A DNA stretch of 41,558 nucleotides, from IMG/VR virus record IMGVR_UViG_3300036832_000918, positions 1 to 41,558 of that record; one strand, 5' to 3'. Source of the DNA: a virus. Below are positions 1-6,957 of the stretch, piece by piece. Both the position numbers and the translations under genes were made by a program. The notes beneath the pieces were generated by a model. The model did no database searches. It saw only the letters and a program-made list of their open reading frames with translations, and had not been told where the DNA came from. Numbering within the stretch: the stretch's first letter is position 1; each line of letters starts with the position of its first letter.

Positions 1-127
1 CGATGTTAAACTTTACTGGCGGCACTGACGGCATCACGCATTGCGCTGGCGCCACGACCACGCTTCAGCTCCAGGATATCGGCCTGAACTCGACAACATT
101 GACCGGGAGCTTGCATGGCATCAATGA
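1..127. repeat. terminal direct repeat, left copy (circular contig overlap)
   Basis: These 127 bases are identical to 41432-41558. The reading frame of the tail-spike gene runs through the repeat without a break, so the two ends are the same piece of DNA and the molecule is a circle of about 41,431 bp. A length of exactly 127 equals a common assembler k-mer size, so this is most likely an assembly overlap and not a biological terminal repeat. Confidence 0.95.
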
Positions 128-1196
128 TGCCTCGGCCTATTATGATTACCTGAGAAATGTACAGATCTTGGGGTTCAATAACGGAATTCTTTTCAACAAT
201 CCTGGCGGAACGCGGCTACTGAGCGTATGGGTACAGAATGGTCAACCAAACGGGGTGGATACCACCAGCGCCGGAATCACCTTTACCGGGGCAGGATTCA
301 TCAACCGTATCACTGACACGGTAACGCGGGGTTTTGCTTTCGGCTATGTGTTCAATTCAACGCCCACATCATCCACCGGATTGGAGGACATCCAGGTCAT
401 TAACTCTGTTTGTGGCGACGTGTGGAAATGCATAACGATAGAGAGCACCAATCCAGGGTACGGACCGTTCATTTATGCATTTATAAACATGTCGGTTGAT
501 GCCGCTGGCTCTTTTCTAAATGCTCCACAATGTAATGGTCTTCTCGTATCAGGTGGAAACTGGCTGATGGATCCCACGGTCGGATCATGGACCAGCGGCT
601 TCAATTTGATCGACCTGGGCACCACTGGCAGCGGCTGCCATGGAGTGAGATTGCGCGATTTATGGTTTGGCAACAATGCGGTGGCAGCCCCTAATAGCTT
701 CGTAACAGTAGAGAGCACCACCAATGATGTGATCATCAGTGGCGTGCACATGGAGACCAGTAGTGTAACGGTTGGGACGGCCTGGTATCAGGTGGGGGCT
801 AGCGCCACCAATGTCATCGAGCGCGACACACAATGGTTCAATTTATTCGCGCCGATAGCTCCTCCGGCCAATGCAATCTTCAGCGTAAGTAGCTCGCCGA
901 CCAACCAATTGCAGAGTCTTGTGCTCGGCCGCCCCACGGTGTCGGCCTGCGGAACCAGCCCCACTATCGGGGCCATTTCCAATGGCGAGCAGGGATTCAT
1001 AGTGATGGGAACAGGTTCTCCGACCGGATGCACATTGTCGTTTCCACTTAGCAGATCAGTCGTGCCGTCCTGTATCGTGCTCAGTCGCGTGCCGGGAACT
1101 CCAGTGACGCCGACAACGATTTCTCAATCGCAGATCACATGGACAAACAGCGCGACCAGTAACCTGGTGGTCGACTACAAATGCACTCCATATTAG
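1..1196 (+). CDS. tail spike, C-terminal part (gene begins at 40885)
   Basis: Residues 183-580 of the tail spike whose start lies at 40885 on the other side of the circular join. The sequence shows the short, irregular, Gly/Asn/Val-rich strands of a right-handed beta-helix (for example LLVSGGNWLMD and DVIISGVHME). It ends in a compact Thr/Ser/Pro-rich beta domain with cysteine pairs and a final VDYKCTPY. Such C-terminal domains usually trimerise the spike. The gene is followed after 16 bases by the lysis cassette. No hydrolase active site could be identified by eye, so depolymerase activity is only a possibility. Confidence 0.8.
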   Translation, partial: MLNFTGGTDGITHCAGATTTLQLQDIGLNSTTLTGSLHGINDASAYYDYLRNVQILGFNNGILFNNPGGTRLLSVWVQNGQPNGVDTTSAGITFTGAGFINRITDTVTRGFAFGYVFNSTPTSSTGLEDIQVINSVCGDVWKCITIESTNPGYGPFIYAFINMSVDAAGSFLNAPQCNGLLVSGGNWLMDPTVGSWTSGFNLIDLGTTGSGCHGVRLRDLWFGNNAVAAPNSFVTVESTTNDVIISGVHMETSSVTVGTAWYQVGASATNVIERDTQWFNLFAPIAPPANAIFSVSSSPTNQLQSLVLGRPTVSACGTSPTIGAISNGEQGFIVMGTGSPTGCTLSFPLSRSVVPSCIVLSRVPGTPVTPTTISQSQITWTNSATSNLVVDYKCTPY

Positions 1197-1212
1197 ACGC
1201 GGCACAAGAGAA

Positions 1213-1314
1213 ATGAGCCAGGAAAACGGCGTCGCGCTCGCCGTCCTGCTGTTCGTCATCGCTGCCGTCTTTTTCTTATTTGCCCTGCTGCATTTCGGAG
1301 GGATAATACGATGA
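1213..1314 (+). CDS. tiny single-span membrane protein, holin candidate
   Basis: A 33-residue protein, MSQENGVALAVLLFVIAAV then FFLFALLHFGGIIR. It is almost entirely one hydrophobic transmembrane segment with a short polar N-terminus and a single C-terminal Arg. Its stop overlaps the ATG of the endolysin (ATGA, 1311-1314), so the two are translationally coupled. A purine-rich AAGAGA lies just before the start. Position next to the amidase suggests a pinholin or holin role, but nothing in the sequence proves it. Confidence 0.6.
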   Translation: MSQENGVALAVLLFVIAAVFFLFALLHFGGIIR

Positions 1315-2519
1315 CATGGCGAGGCTGTGACCCTGCTATCGAGATCAGGTCGATCGACGACCTTCGTTCCTACATCCGCGGGCTCAGCTATTCCTGGCGT
1401 CCGTCGAATTTTGTCATCCACAACACGGCCAGCCCGACCTTGTACCAATGGTGGAACAGCGTCCCGCCAGCACAACGCATGGAGAACCTGCGCAGCTATT
1501 ATGAAAACGAGATGGGATGGAGCGCCGGCCCGCATTGTTTCATCGACGGCAAGAGCTGGTGGATTTTCACGCCGTTCAACGTCAAGGGCGTGCACTCGCC
1601 GAGCTGGAATGGGACGATGCTCGGCTTCGAATGTGTTGGCAACTACGACACCGAGAGCGACGAGACCGGCATGGGCGCCCAGGTCATGAAGATGGCGCAC
1701 GCGCTCTCGGGAGAGGTGTGCGCATATTTCGGCTGGGATCCGGGAAACTTGAAATTCCACAAGGAAGACCCGGCGACAGACCATGATTGTCCAGGCCGCA
1801 ACATGGTCAAAAGCGAGTTCATCGCGGACATCGAGCAATACATGGGCGACGGCGGGGAGGATCAAACGCCGCCATTGCAGGCATATCGCGGCGTCGTCAG
1901 CGGCTTGGCCAGCGGTGATCTGCTGAACATCAGGGCCTCGCCGTCCTCCCAGGCGTCAATCATCGGGGAGGCGGACAATGGCGATGAATTGACGATCGTC
2001 GGCGAGGCATGGAACGGCAGCACGCGGTGGCTGCGCGTTCAGTTTGGCCAGGCCGCGGGCGCGGGCGTGGCCATCTTTGGCTGGTGCTCGTCCCAGTATG
2101 TCACCTCGGACGAGCACCCCCCGGCAGATGCCTGGAGAAATGATATCACGGCGACGGTGTTCGGGAATGATGGCGACGATCAGGATTCCGCTTATCCGGA
2201 CATCGATTGGATCGACGACGACACCGAGGGCGTGAGCTTTCCCTATAAGTGGAAGGGCGATCGGCCCAGGATCGAGGTCACCGGTCCGGCAGGGTCCATT
2301 ACCTGTGGCGTGGTGGATGTGGGGCCTTGGAACACAAGTGACCCGAAGTACGTCCTTGATGGTGCCCGCCCCCTTGCCGAGAAGCAATATCAGCTCGGGC
2401 TGACGGCGCAGAACGGGAGGGTGCCGACCAATGATGCCGGGATAGACTTGACAGAGCCGATTGCCAATGCCGTTGGGGTCAGCGGCAAGGGCAAGGTGAA
2501 GTGGCGGTTCGTGCCGTGA
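1311..2519 (+). CDS. endolysin: N-acetylmuramoyl-L-alanine amidase with SH3 and RlpA-like barrel
   Basis: 402 residues, three parts. Residues about 30-175 form an Amidase_2/PGRP-type zinc amidase: H37 in VIHNTA, H150 in KFHKEDP and C160 in DHDCPGRN are the expected zinc ligands. This enzyme cuts the bond between muramic acid and the stem peptide to lyse the host. Residues about 187-263 look like a bacterial SH3 domain (LLNIRASPS, FGWCSSQYV) for wall binding. Residues about 275-402 resemble the double-psi beta-barrel of RlpA-like proteins (DSAYPDIDW, GVVDVGPWN, GAGIDLT-like VPTNDAGIDLTE). No signal peptide is present, so a holin is needed; the 33-residue protein upstream overlaps its start, and a second membrane protein overlaps its end. 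The three-domain build is longer than a minimal phage amidase. Confidence 0.9.
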   Translation: MTWRGCDPAIEIRSIDDLRSYIRGLSYSWRPSNFVIHNTASPTLYQWWNSVPPAQRMENLRSYYENEMGWSAGPHCFIDGKSWWIFTPFNVKGVHSPSWNGTMLGFECVGNYDTESDETGMGAQVMKMAHALSGEVCAYFGWDPGNLKFHKEDPATDHDCPGRNMVKSEFIADIEQYMGDGGEDQTPPLQAYRGVVSGLASGDLLNIRASPSSQASIIGEADNGDELTIVGEAWNGSTRWLRVQFGQAAGAGVAIFGWCSSQYVTSDEHPPADAWRNDITATVFGNDGDDQDSAYPDIDWIDDDTEGVSFPYKWKGDRPRIEVTGPAGSITCGVVDVGPWNTSDPKYVLDGARPLAEKQYQLGLTAQNGRVPTNDAGIDLTEPIANAVGVSGKGKVKWRFVP

Positions 2520-2803
2520 ACCCTGGCCCCCTCGAGGAAGCCGGCGCCACCGCGCGCGGCATTGTCGACGCGCTCAAGGCGCAGCCGGCGGTGCTGGCGC
2601 TGACACTGGCGAACATGGCGTTGCTGATCTTCATCTATTACGCGCTGCATTCCGGTGCGCAATTCCGCGAGAAGCTGGTCGATCAGGTGCTGGACAACTC
2701 CAATTCCATCCACGCCATGCTGCAGCAGCGCTCCGTCGCCTGTCCCGATCCAACCTTTCGCCTGCAGAGCGACGAGAGCAAGCCGGTTGAGCTGCCACCT
2801 TAG
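2516..2803 (+). CDS. single-span membrane protein of the lysis cassette (holin or spanin-like)
   Basis: A 95-residue protein if started at GTG 2516, which overlaps the endolysin stop (GTGA) and so looks coupled; an in-frame GTG at 2501 would add five residues. Residues about 30-48 form one membrane segment (AVLALTLANMALLIFIYYAL). The rest is a charged periplasmic or cytoplasmic tail with an amphipathic helix (FREKLVDQVLDNSN). Size, single span and place directly after an amidase fit an inner-membrane spanin or a class III holin. No lipoprotein partner was found in another frame. It is the last gene before attP. Confidence 0.65.
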   Translation: MNPGPLEEAGATARGIVDALKAQPAVLALTLANMALLIFIYYALHSGAQFREKLVDQVLDNSNSIHAMLQQRSVACPDPTFRLQSDESKPVELPP

Positions 2804-2823
2804 AGCGCCTCCATTCTGCTTTT

Positions 2824-2838
2824 TGGCACAGTTTCGGC
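2824..2838 (+). promoter_or_regulatory. candidate integrase arm-type site, left of attP core
   Basis: TGGCACAGTTTCGGC occurs here and again, identical and in the same orientation, at 3011-3025. The two copies flank the tRNA-like attP core. A partial third copy (CGGCACAG) follows at once at 2835-2842. Arm-type sites bound by the integrase N-terminal domain have this layout in lambda-like attP regions. Binding is inferred. Confidence 0.5.
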
Positions 2839-2914
2839 ACAGATACGTTCCGATGTTCTATTGTTGTTCGCCCTTCGTACACATGTTTTGAGGCGAAAAA
2901 TCGTTATATTTCAA

Positions 2915-2971
2915 TAGAGCGCCTTGTTTACACCGAGAGGGTCGGCGGTTCGAGTCCGTCACCGCCCACCA
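2915..2971 (+). other. attP: attP core: 3' half of a tRNA-Val(TAC) gene
   Basis: The stretch reads like a tRNA from the end of the D arm to CCA: TAGAGC, anticodon loop TTTACAC (anticodon TAC, valine), variable loop GGGTC, T arm GGCGG-TTCGAGT-CCGTC, acceptor strand ACCGCCC, discriminator A and encoded CCA. The 5' acceptor strand and D arm are absent upstream, so this is not a working gene. It is the piece that rebuilds the host tRNA after integration. One anticodon-stem pair (C27-A43) is mismatched, so exact identity with the host may begin only near the anticodon loop. The convergent integrase gene lies about 470 bases away. Confidence 0.85.
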
Positions 2972-2977
2972 ATAAAA

Positions 2978-3439
2978 TCAAACACTTAGTATGGTATCCT
3001 CCCCCAGAAGTGGCACAGTTTCGGCTTTGAATTGTTCTAAAGTGGCTATCCATTCGGTTATTTCACCTTCATTTCTGAACCACTCACCATTAGCTCGCAG
3101 AGCCGAGAACCTGTGATGCAACTCTAATTCATGCGCCCTGCTGCCATGAAAGACAGCGAGCACAACAGGCAATTCTGGCATCGACACCTTGAGGTACTTG
3201 AGGCGCGTCTTAATGCCGACGGAGGTGAATCCAATTTTCACGTATCGGCCCATTGCCACGACATAGATCAGACCAAGTAGATTGCGCCTTTTATCTTTGG
3301 TGTTGGCGATATGCTTCTGAAGAGCGAATTCCGGCTTAATGTCTTTATTTACGCGAATAAATCTCTTCGTATCTCGAATCACCCATGACTTGCGGGTGTC
3401 ATCGAAATAAAGCCGCGCTGGCTTTGCCGGTCTGCCCAT
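2978..3439 (-). CDS. GIY-YIG (T5orf172/MUG113-like) protein with integrase-type N-terminal domain
   Basis: 153 residues. The C-terminal two thirds match the T5orf172-like branch of the GIY-YIG nuclease fold: LLGLIYVVAMGRYVKIGFT (Tyr in the first strand, then VKIG), a conserved Arg (RLKYL), LELHHRFSALRANGEWF with the HxRF and GEWF motifs. The first 45 residues (PARLYFDD then SWVIRD, ending FALQKHIANTKD) match the start of the neighbouring integrase. The ATG abuts the integrase stop with no gap, so the two are co-transcribed. The gene is richer in A+T than the integrase, a sign of separate origin. It could be a homing-type nuclease or a DNA-binding accessory factor for recombination. Function is not known. 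Confidence 0.8.
   Translation of the reverse strand: MGRPAKPARLYFDDTRKSWVIRDTKRFIRVNKDIKPEFALQKHIANTKDKRRNLLGLIYVVAMGRYVKIGFTSVGIKTRLKYLKVSMPELPVVLAVFHGSRAHELELHHRFSALRANGEWFRNEGEITEWIATLEQFKAETVPLLGEDTILSV
3011..3025 (+). promoter_or_regulatory. candidate integrase arm-type site, right of attP core
   Basis: Second copy of TGGCACAGTTTCGGC, 40 bases to the right of the core. It lies inside the 3' end of the GIY-YIG gene on the other strand, so site and coding sequence overlap. See the left copy at 2824-2838. Confidence 0.5.
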
Positions 3440-4453
3440 CTATGTCCGCCGTGACTGATAGTCGGCCTGATGATGGCCATAGGTGCGCTCCAGGATTATT
3501 GCCGACATGCCGAGCTGCTGTGCGGCATCCCAAATATTGACGCCGTCGCGCATGAGCCAGGTGGCGCGGGTATGACGTAGGGTATGGGGCGTAACCTTGC
3601 CGTCGAGGCCGGCACGGCCGACTGCGGCCTGCCAAGAGCGGCGAAGCTTGATGACCCGGCCGCCATTGTAATGGCAGATGAACAGGGGGCGGATGAGTTC
3701 CGGCTCATTGCCAACGGACATGGCATCGATCCGCCACCAGCGGCGCACGTGAGCGAGGATGCCAGCTGCCAGCCGGATCGGCGGTGTGCGCTTGGTACTC
3801 TCGATGGCCCCAGGGGCCCGTCGCCTCATCAGGCCGGTGTCGAGGTCGATCCAGTCCCAGCGCGCGCCCAGGATCGCCCCGGCGCGGCTGCCGGTGTAGA
3901 GGCCGAGAAGGACGAACCGGCGCAGGTGCTCGACATCACGGGCAGCCCATAGCAGGCGTGCCGCCTCCTCGCGGGTCAGCCAGCGCTCCCGTGCCGCTGG
4001 CTTGTCCGGGAGCACCACGAACGGGATCGACGGCAAGGGACCGTATTCGCGATGCCAGTACCGGATCGCGGCCCGCAGCGTTTCCAGGTCGCGGCGGGCA
4101 GCCACCTGGGGCCGTTCGGCGGCATAGGCCCGGCAGGTCCTGGCCGTGACATCGGCGAGCCGTTTGTCGCCCCACCATCGCGCCAGGTTGCTGATGGTGT
4201 GAACGATCTTGCTTGCGGAGCGCTTATGCGGTACGTGTTCCCGGCTATAGGCTAGGAGGACATCGGCAATCGACGGCGTCGGAGTAGGGGCCGGACGGTA
4301 CTTGTTGCCGATGTACTTGGCGAGCGCCCCTTGAGCCCCTCCAACGTCGCTTTCAGGGCAGCCTGTGCGGCCGAAATACGTTCCGTCTCGGATAATCCAC
4401 TCGCGTCTGATGCGATCGAGGACGAGCCTCGCAGGGGACCGTTGACGCGGCAT
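3440..4453 (-). CDS. int: tyrosine recombinase / phage integrase
   Basis: 337 residues from ATG 4453, within the normal integrase size range. Starting further upstream in this frame would add low-complexity shadow sequence of the overlapping excisionase-like gene, so the long form is rejected. Residues 7-52 are a small N-terminal domain (PARLVLD, EWIIRDG, ALAKYIGNKY), likely arm-site binding; residues about 60-140 the core-binding SAM-like domain. The catalytic domain shows R190 (YTGSRAGAI), K221, H290 and R293 (TPHTLRHTRA) and nucleophile Y325 (ERTYGHH). The usual His/Trp position is M316 (QLGMSA), as in many rhizobial integrases of this type. It catalyses site-specific recombination between attP (2915-2971) and a host tRNA-Val gene. 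It is the penultimate gene of the leftward operon. Confidence 0.93.
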   Translation of the reverse strand: MPRQRSPARLVLDRIRREWIIRDGTYFGRTGCPESDVGGAQGALAKYIGNKYRPAPTPTPSIADVLLAYSREHVPHKRSASKIVHTISNLARWWGDKRLADVTARTCRAYAAERPQVAARRDLETLRAAIRYWHREYGPLPSIPFVVLPDKPAARERWLTREEAARLLWAARDVEHLRRFVLLGLYTGSRAGAILGARWDWIDLDTGLMRRRAPGAIESTKRTPPIRLAAGILAHVRRWWRIDAMSVGNEPELIRPLFICHYNGGRVIKLRRSWQAAVGRAGLDGKVTPHTLRHTRATWLMRDGVNIWDAAQQLGMSAIILERTYGHHQADYQSRRT

Positions 4454-4650
4454 TTCTGGACCATCTCGCGGATTTGCTGGGGGGTGGTGAAGAAGCGCCT
4501 GCCGATGCGGAACACTGTCAGGTTGCCACGGTCGATCTCCGAGCGCAGCGTGGCGACCTTGATCTGATTGCCGAACAGCAGGTCGCAGGCATCCTGGAGC
4601 GTCAGCAGGCGGTCGTCCGGGATATCCGGAGGAGATAATCCGGCGGTCAT
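4252..4650 (-). CDS. xis: excisionase-like DNA-binding protein
   Basis: 132 residues. Residues about 13-65 fit a MerR/excisionase-type winged helix: LTLQDACDLLFGNQIKVATL, then RGNLTVFRIGRRFFTT, then PQQIREMVQKCR. This is the common helix-turn-helix plus wing used to read DNA next to integrases. The last two thirds are polar (SETERISAAQAALKATLE) and overlap the integrase start by 202 bases in another frame. That overlap is large; the C-terminus keeps an amphipathic helix, so it may really be translated. The start lies 5 bases after the RecT stop. It probably directs excision or controls int expression; regulator instead of excisionase remains possible. Confidence 0.8.
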   Translation of the reverse strand: MTAGLSPPDIPDDRLLTLQDACDLLFGNQIKVATLRSEIDRGNLTVFRIGRRFFTTPQQIREMVQKCRVNGPLRGSSSIASDASGLSETERISAAQAALKATLEGLKGRSPSTSATSTVRPLLRRRRLPMSS

Positions 4651-4655
4651 GAAAA

Positions 4656-5936
4656 TCACTCCGCTCCGATTTGGCGTTCCCGCCGGGCGTACGCGTCGTC
4701 CAGTTCGGCCACATCCGGCGGGAACATCTTGGCGCGCACCGGCTCGACATAGGTCGCATATGCGGTCGCCAGCTCGTCCAACTCCTTCGCCGCGGCGAAT
4801 TTCGCCGTAACCCACCGGCAGAATGCCTCCGGATCCTCGTGGGATGGCTTGCCGTTGCCGTTCGCGGCGGCGGGCGTTTCGAGTGCTCTGACACGCGTAA
4901 GGGCAAAGTCTTTGAGCGACTTTCGTTCGTCCAGTGTCAAGCCGACACGATTGCGCTCTGCTATCTCTTGCGGATCACTCATCCAAGTTCTGATCCACTG
5001 TGGCTCGGTGGCGATGCGGATTTTATCGCGCGAAACCGCCATGTACTGGAGTGCAGCGGAACGGTCGGCTGGCGGCTGCGCCTTGGGCGGCTGAGCGTTT
5101 ATCGAAGTCTCGATGATGACGCCGTCCGCGTCGTGCGGAGGATCGACAAAAGAAGGCGGCGTTTTCCGGCCTTTGGCCCAGAACCTTTCCTTCGCCCGTT
5201 CCATTTCCTCCTCGGTCGCAGGACCGGGGCGCGCTCGCGCCGCATCGATCATGCCTTGACCGGCGCGTTCGGCCCACGCATCGTGGGCGTGCTCGGACGC
5301 CGCGGCGCGCTCCTCGGGGTCTTCGATGGCGGCGATATCGGCGTTGCGGGCGACGGCGGTGGCGGCCTGCTGCATTTCCTCGGCGCTGTAGAGGCCGGAT
5401 AATTCCTGAGGAAACGCCTTCCTGATCGCCAGGCTCTCGGCGCACTTGGCGATCATCACGTCGCCCATGGTCGACCACATGCGGGTAGGAAAGCCTTCCT
5501 TGCTGCGCTGAGCGTAGCTATCGAAGCGCGCGACGCCCCAGCACGGCTCTTTGAAATCGCTTCGCAGCACGCCGACCTTGGCGGCCGCCGGCGACTCGGC
5601 TGCAAGCCAGACATCACACCATTGTCCATCTTGGCCACACCAGTATGGCCCGACTTGTCCGGCGTATTTGCCGGTGCGCTCGGCGATGAGACGGAGGCCA
5701 TCGATCGAGGTCTGTATTGCCATGACCTCGCGGCGTTCTTTGCTGTCCCAGCGCTTCACGGCATAGATTTGCCGGGCAAGCGGATCGAGGCCGGTGCGTT
5801 CGGCCTGATGCATGAACAGGCGAAGCTCGTCGTCGCTTGCCCCACGAGCAATCGTTCTTTTTATCAGATCGACTTGATCAGGACTGAAGCGGCTGGGCGC
5901 CGTGATCGTCTGCCGGACCGTAACTTGCGTGTTCAT
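4656..5936 (-). CDS. bet: RecT/Bet family single-strand annealing protein
   Basis: 426 residues. The N-terminal 200 match phage recombinase Bet/Rec[81 protein letters not shown] and [14 protein letters not shown], the signature of the family. These rings anneal complementary single strands during phage recombination and replication. The C-terminal 200 residues are a hydrophilic extension with several helices, longer than lambda Beta (about 260). The start at 5936 has AAGGAA 8 bases upstream. No partner 5'-3' exonuclease (lambda Exo, YqaJ, RecE) is visible nearby. It is in the leftward operon before xis and int. Confidence 0.9.
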   Translation of the reverse strand: MNTQVTVRQTITAPSRFSPDQVDLIKRTIARGASDDELRLFMHQAERTGLDPLARQIYAVKRWDSKERREVMAIQTSIDGLRLIAERTGKYAGQVGPYWCGQDGQWCDVWLAAESPAAAKVGVLRSDFKEPCWGVARFDSYAQRSKEGFPTRMWSTMGDVMIAKCAESLAIRKAFPQELSGLYSAEEMQQAATAVARNADIAAIEDPEERAAASEHAHDAWAERAGQGMIDAARARPGPATEEEMERAKERFWAKGRKTPPSFVDPPHDADGVIIETSINAQPPKAQPPADRSAALQYMAVSRDKIRIATEPQWIRTWMSDPQEIAERNRVGLTLDERKSLKDFALTRVRALETPAAANGNGKPSHEDPEAFCRWVTAKFAAAKELDELATAYATYVEPVRAKMFPPDVAELDDAYARRERQIGAE

Positions 5937-6174
5937 TGGTGCTGTTCCTTGCCTCTGTGAGGGCGATCCTGAGTTGTTTCAGATACTCGACGTTGTCATC
6001 CTGGAGATTTGGTATTGCCTCTAGTTTCTGAATCTCTTCTTCGAGATCACAGATATCATCCGAAAGGTCACCGAAGCAGCACTTGGTGCAGGCCCAGGTT
6101 TCCGTTCCCCATGGCCATCGCTCATGCAGCACGCGATATTTTGCACAACAGTCGCATTGTCCGAATATTATCAT
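5878..6174 (-). CDS. small zinc-ribbon-like protein
   Basis: 98 residues, [18 protein letters not shown] at the start, then WACTKCC, so two Cys pairs (CDCC and CTKC) spaced as in a zinc ribbon. Residues about 45-85 are an acidic coiled-coil-like helix ([18 protein letters not shown]). The start at 6174 is fixed by an excellent GGAGGT five to six bases upstream and by overlap with the previous stop (ATGA). Its 3' end overlaps the RecT start by 59 bases. Function is unknown; early-left position suggests takeover or recombination. Confidence 0.75.
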   Translation of the reverse strand: MIIFGQCDCCAKYRVLHERWPWGTETWACTKCCFGDLSDDICDLEEEIQKLEAIPNLQDDNVEYLKQLRIALTEARNSTNEHASYGPADDHGAQPLQS

Positions 6175-6356
6175 AGATACCTCCGTCCATTTTCTTCGCA
6201 TTGAATGTTGTAATCGAACTGTTCGTCCGTGATTGGGGCCGGCCGCAGGCGGCGGCGCAGCTCCCAGCGCTCGCGGGATTGCCGGCCGAGCGTCTTGGCG
6301 AATTCGATCAGCCAGTCGTCTTCCGGGAAGCGTCGGCGTGGCGTAGGGGCGAGCAT
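6171..6356 (-). CDS. small basic protein, unknown function
   Basis: 61 residues: MLAPTPRRRFPEDDWLIEFA, then an Arg-rich helix (RQSRERWELRRRLRP) and [20 protein letters not shown]. The start shares a base with the stop of the membrane protein before it (TGATG) and its stop overlaps the next ATG (ATGA), so it is coupled on both sides. I do not recognise the family. Confidence 0.65.
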   Translation of the reverse strand: MLAPTPRRRFPEDDWLIEFAKTLGRQSRERWELRRRLRPAPITDEQFDYNIQCEENGRRYL

Positions 6357-6466
6357 CACAGCACCAGCATGATGAAGGCGACGAAAGCCGCGATGCACGT
6401 CAGCTCGCCGATGACGATGAGGCCGATCATGGTGGCCTTGATGAGATCGTGGATCATGGCGTTCAT
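6356..6466 (-). CDS. 36-residue single-span membrane protein
   Basis: MNAMIHDLIKATMIGLIVIG followed by ELTCIAAFVAFIMLVL: nearly all of it is one long hydrophobic segment. Both ends overlap neighbouring genes (ATGA at the start, TGATG at the end), which supports translation despite its small size. It could be a superinfection-exclusion or membrane-targeting peptide, but there is no direct evidence. Confidence 0.55.
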   Translation of the reverse strand: MNAMIHDLIKATMIGLIVIGELTCIAAFVAFIMLVL

Positions 6467-6660
6467 TCCGAATTCGGCGTGGCCGATTCGCCATTGAGGA
6501 AATGCGATCCTCCATTGAGGAAATGCACGCGCCACAGGGCATCCATTTCGTCATGGAAATCGACGATTCCTTCAAATTCGCCGTCAGGCTTGAAAAAGCC
6601 GACGATGTAGACAAAGTGCTCGTCGGTCTTGTTTATTTTGGTAGTGCGATAGACCCACAT
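6463..6660 (-). CDS. small early protein with 7-residue tandem duplication
   Basis: 65 residues from ATG 6660, which has GGAGG at good spacing; an upstream in-frame start is less likely. The protein is MWVYRTTKINKTDEHFVYIV then GFFKPDGEFEGIVDFHDEMD, a compact beta-rich domain seen in small phage proteins, followed by the duplicated HFLNGGS-HFLNGES. The duplication comes from a 21-bp tandem repeat at 6491-6526. Its stop overlaps the next start. Function unknown. Confidence 0.65.
   Translation of the reverse strand: MWVYRTTKINKTDEHFVYIVGFFKPDGEFEGIVDFHDEMDALWRVHFLNGGSHFLNGESATPNSE
6491..6526. repeat. 21-bp tandem duplication inside a coding gene
   Basis: CCATTGAGGAAATGC occurs at 6491-6505 and again at 6512-6526, a 21-bp period that keeps the reading frame and duplicates HFLNG near the end of the 65-residue protein. 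It looks like a recent slippage event. Confidence 0.8.
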
Positions 6661-6661
6661 G

Positions 6662-6856
6662 TCAGACTTCCTCCATCCACCATGGTCGCTGGCGATCTCC
6701 GCCCCGGTTTGCCTGATGGATCGCATCGTTAACCACTTCGTCCTCCTCCATCGAAAGCATGAGACGACAGAAAGGATGATCGCGCTCGTGAGAGCGGAGC
6801 TTGTTGGCGTTCTTCAGTGAGCGGTCGGCTTTGTAAGCGGCTATGAGCCTGTTCAT
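6662..6856 (-). CDS. first gene of leftward early operon, unknown function
   Basis: 64 residues, MNRLIAAYKADRSLKNANKL then RSHERDHPFCRLMLSMEEDE. It is helical and charged, of unknown family. GGGAGACGG sits directly before the start. It is the first gene after promoter pL (6911-6882), so it should be made earliest when the repressor falls. Such first-left genes often encode anti-host or antitermination functions, but nothing here identifies one. Confidence 0.65.
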   Translation of the reverse strand: MNRLIAAYKADRSLKNANKLRSHERDHPFCRLMLSMEEDEVVNDAIHQANRGGDRQRPWWMEEV

Positions 6857-6881
6857 GTCCGTCTCCCGATCTGATGGGGAG

Positions 6882-6911
6882 ACTATATACAGATGTGGAT
6901 AGAGGCGTCAA
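6882..6911 (-). promoter_or_regulatory. pL: leftward early promoter pL with operator
   Basis: On the minus strand a TTGACG -35 (6911-6906) is followed by a good -10 (TATATA at 6889-6884, spacer 16, or TATAGT at 6887-6882, spacer 18). Between them lies operator-like ATACA-GATG-TGGAT (6887-6900), starting exactly 5 bases after the -35. The rightward promoter at 7298 has the same -35, the same 5-base gap and the same operator, so one repressor very probably controls both. Confidence 0.75.
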
Positions 6912-6957
6912 TCAGAAAAATACAAAAATGGATAAAATAAATTCGTTCCCGCTGCGT

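Noticed and set aside
1-127. Biological direct terminal repeat of a T7-like phage
   Set aside because: 127 bases is exactly a common assembly k-mer, the repeat lies inside a gene, and the packaging genes look P22-like (headful).
1056-1865. Minus-strand open frame of 269 codons opposite the endolysin
   Set aside because: Shadow of the amidase gene; no domain, no ribosome site, opposite to the operon.
2915-2971. Functional tRNA-Val gene
   Set aside because: Only the 3' half is present; there is no 5' acceptor strand or full D arm upstream.
4454-4906. N-terminal extension of the integrase to 488 residues
   Set aside because: The added part is Arg/Pro-rich shadow sequence of the excisionase-like and RecT genes; homology to integrases and to the GIY-YIG N-terminus begins at the ATG at 4453.
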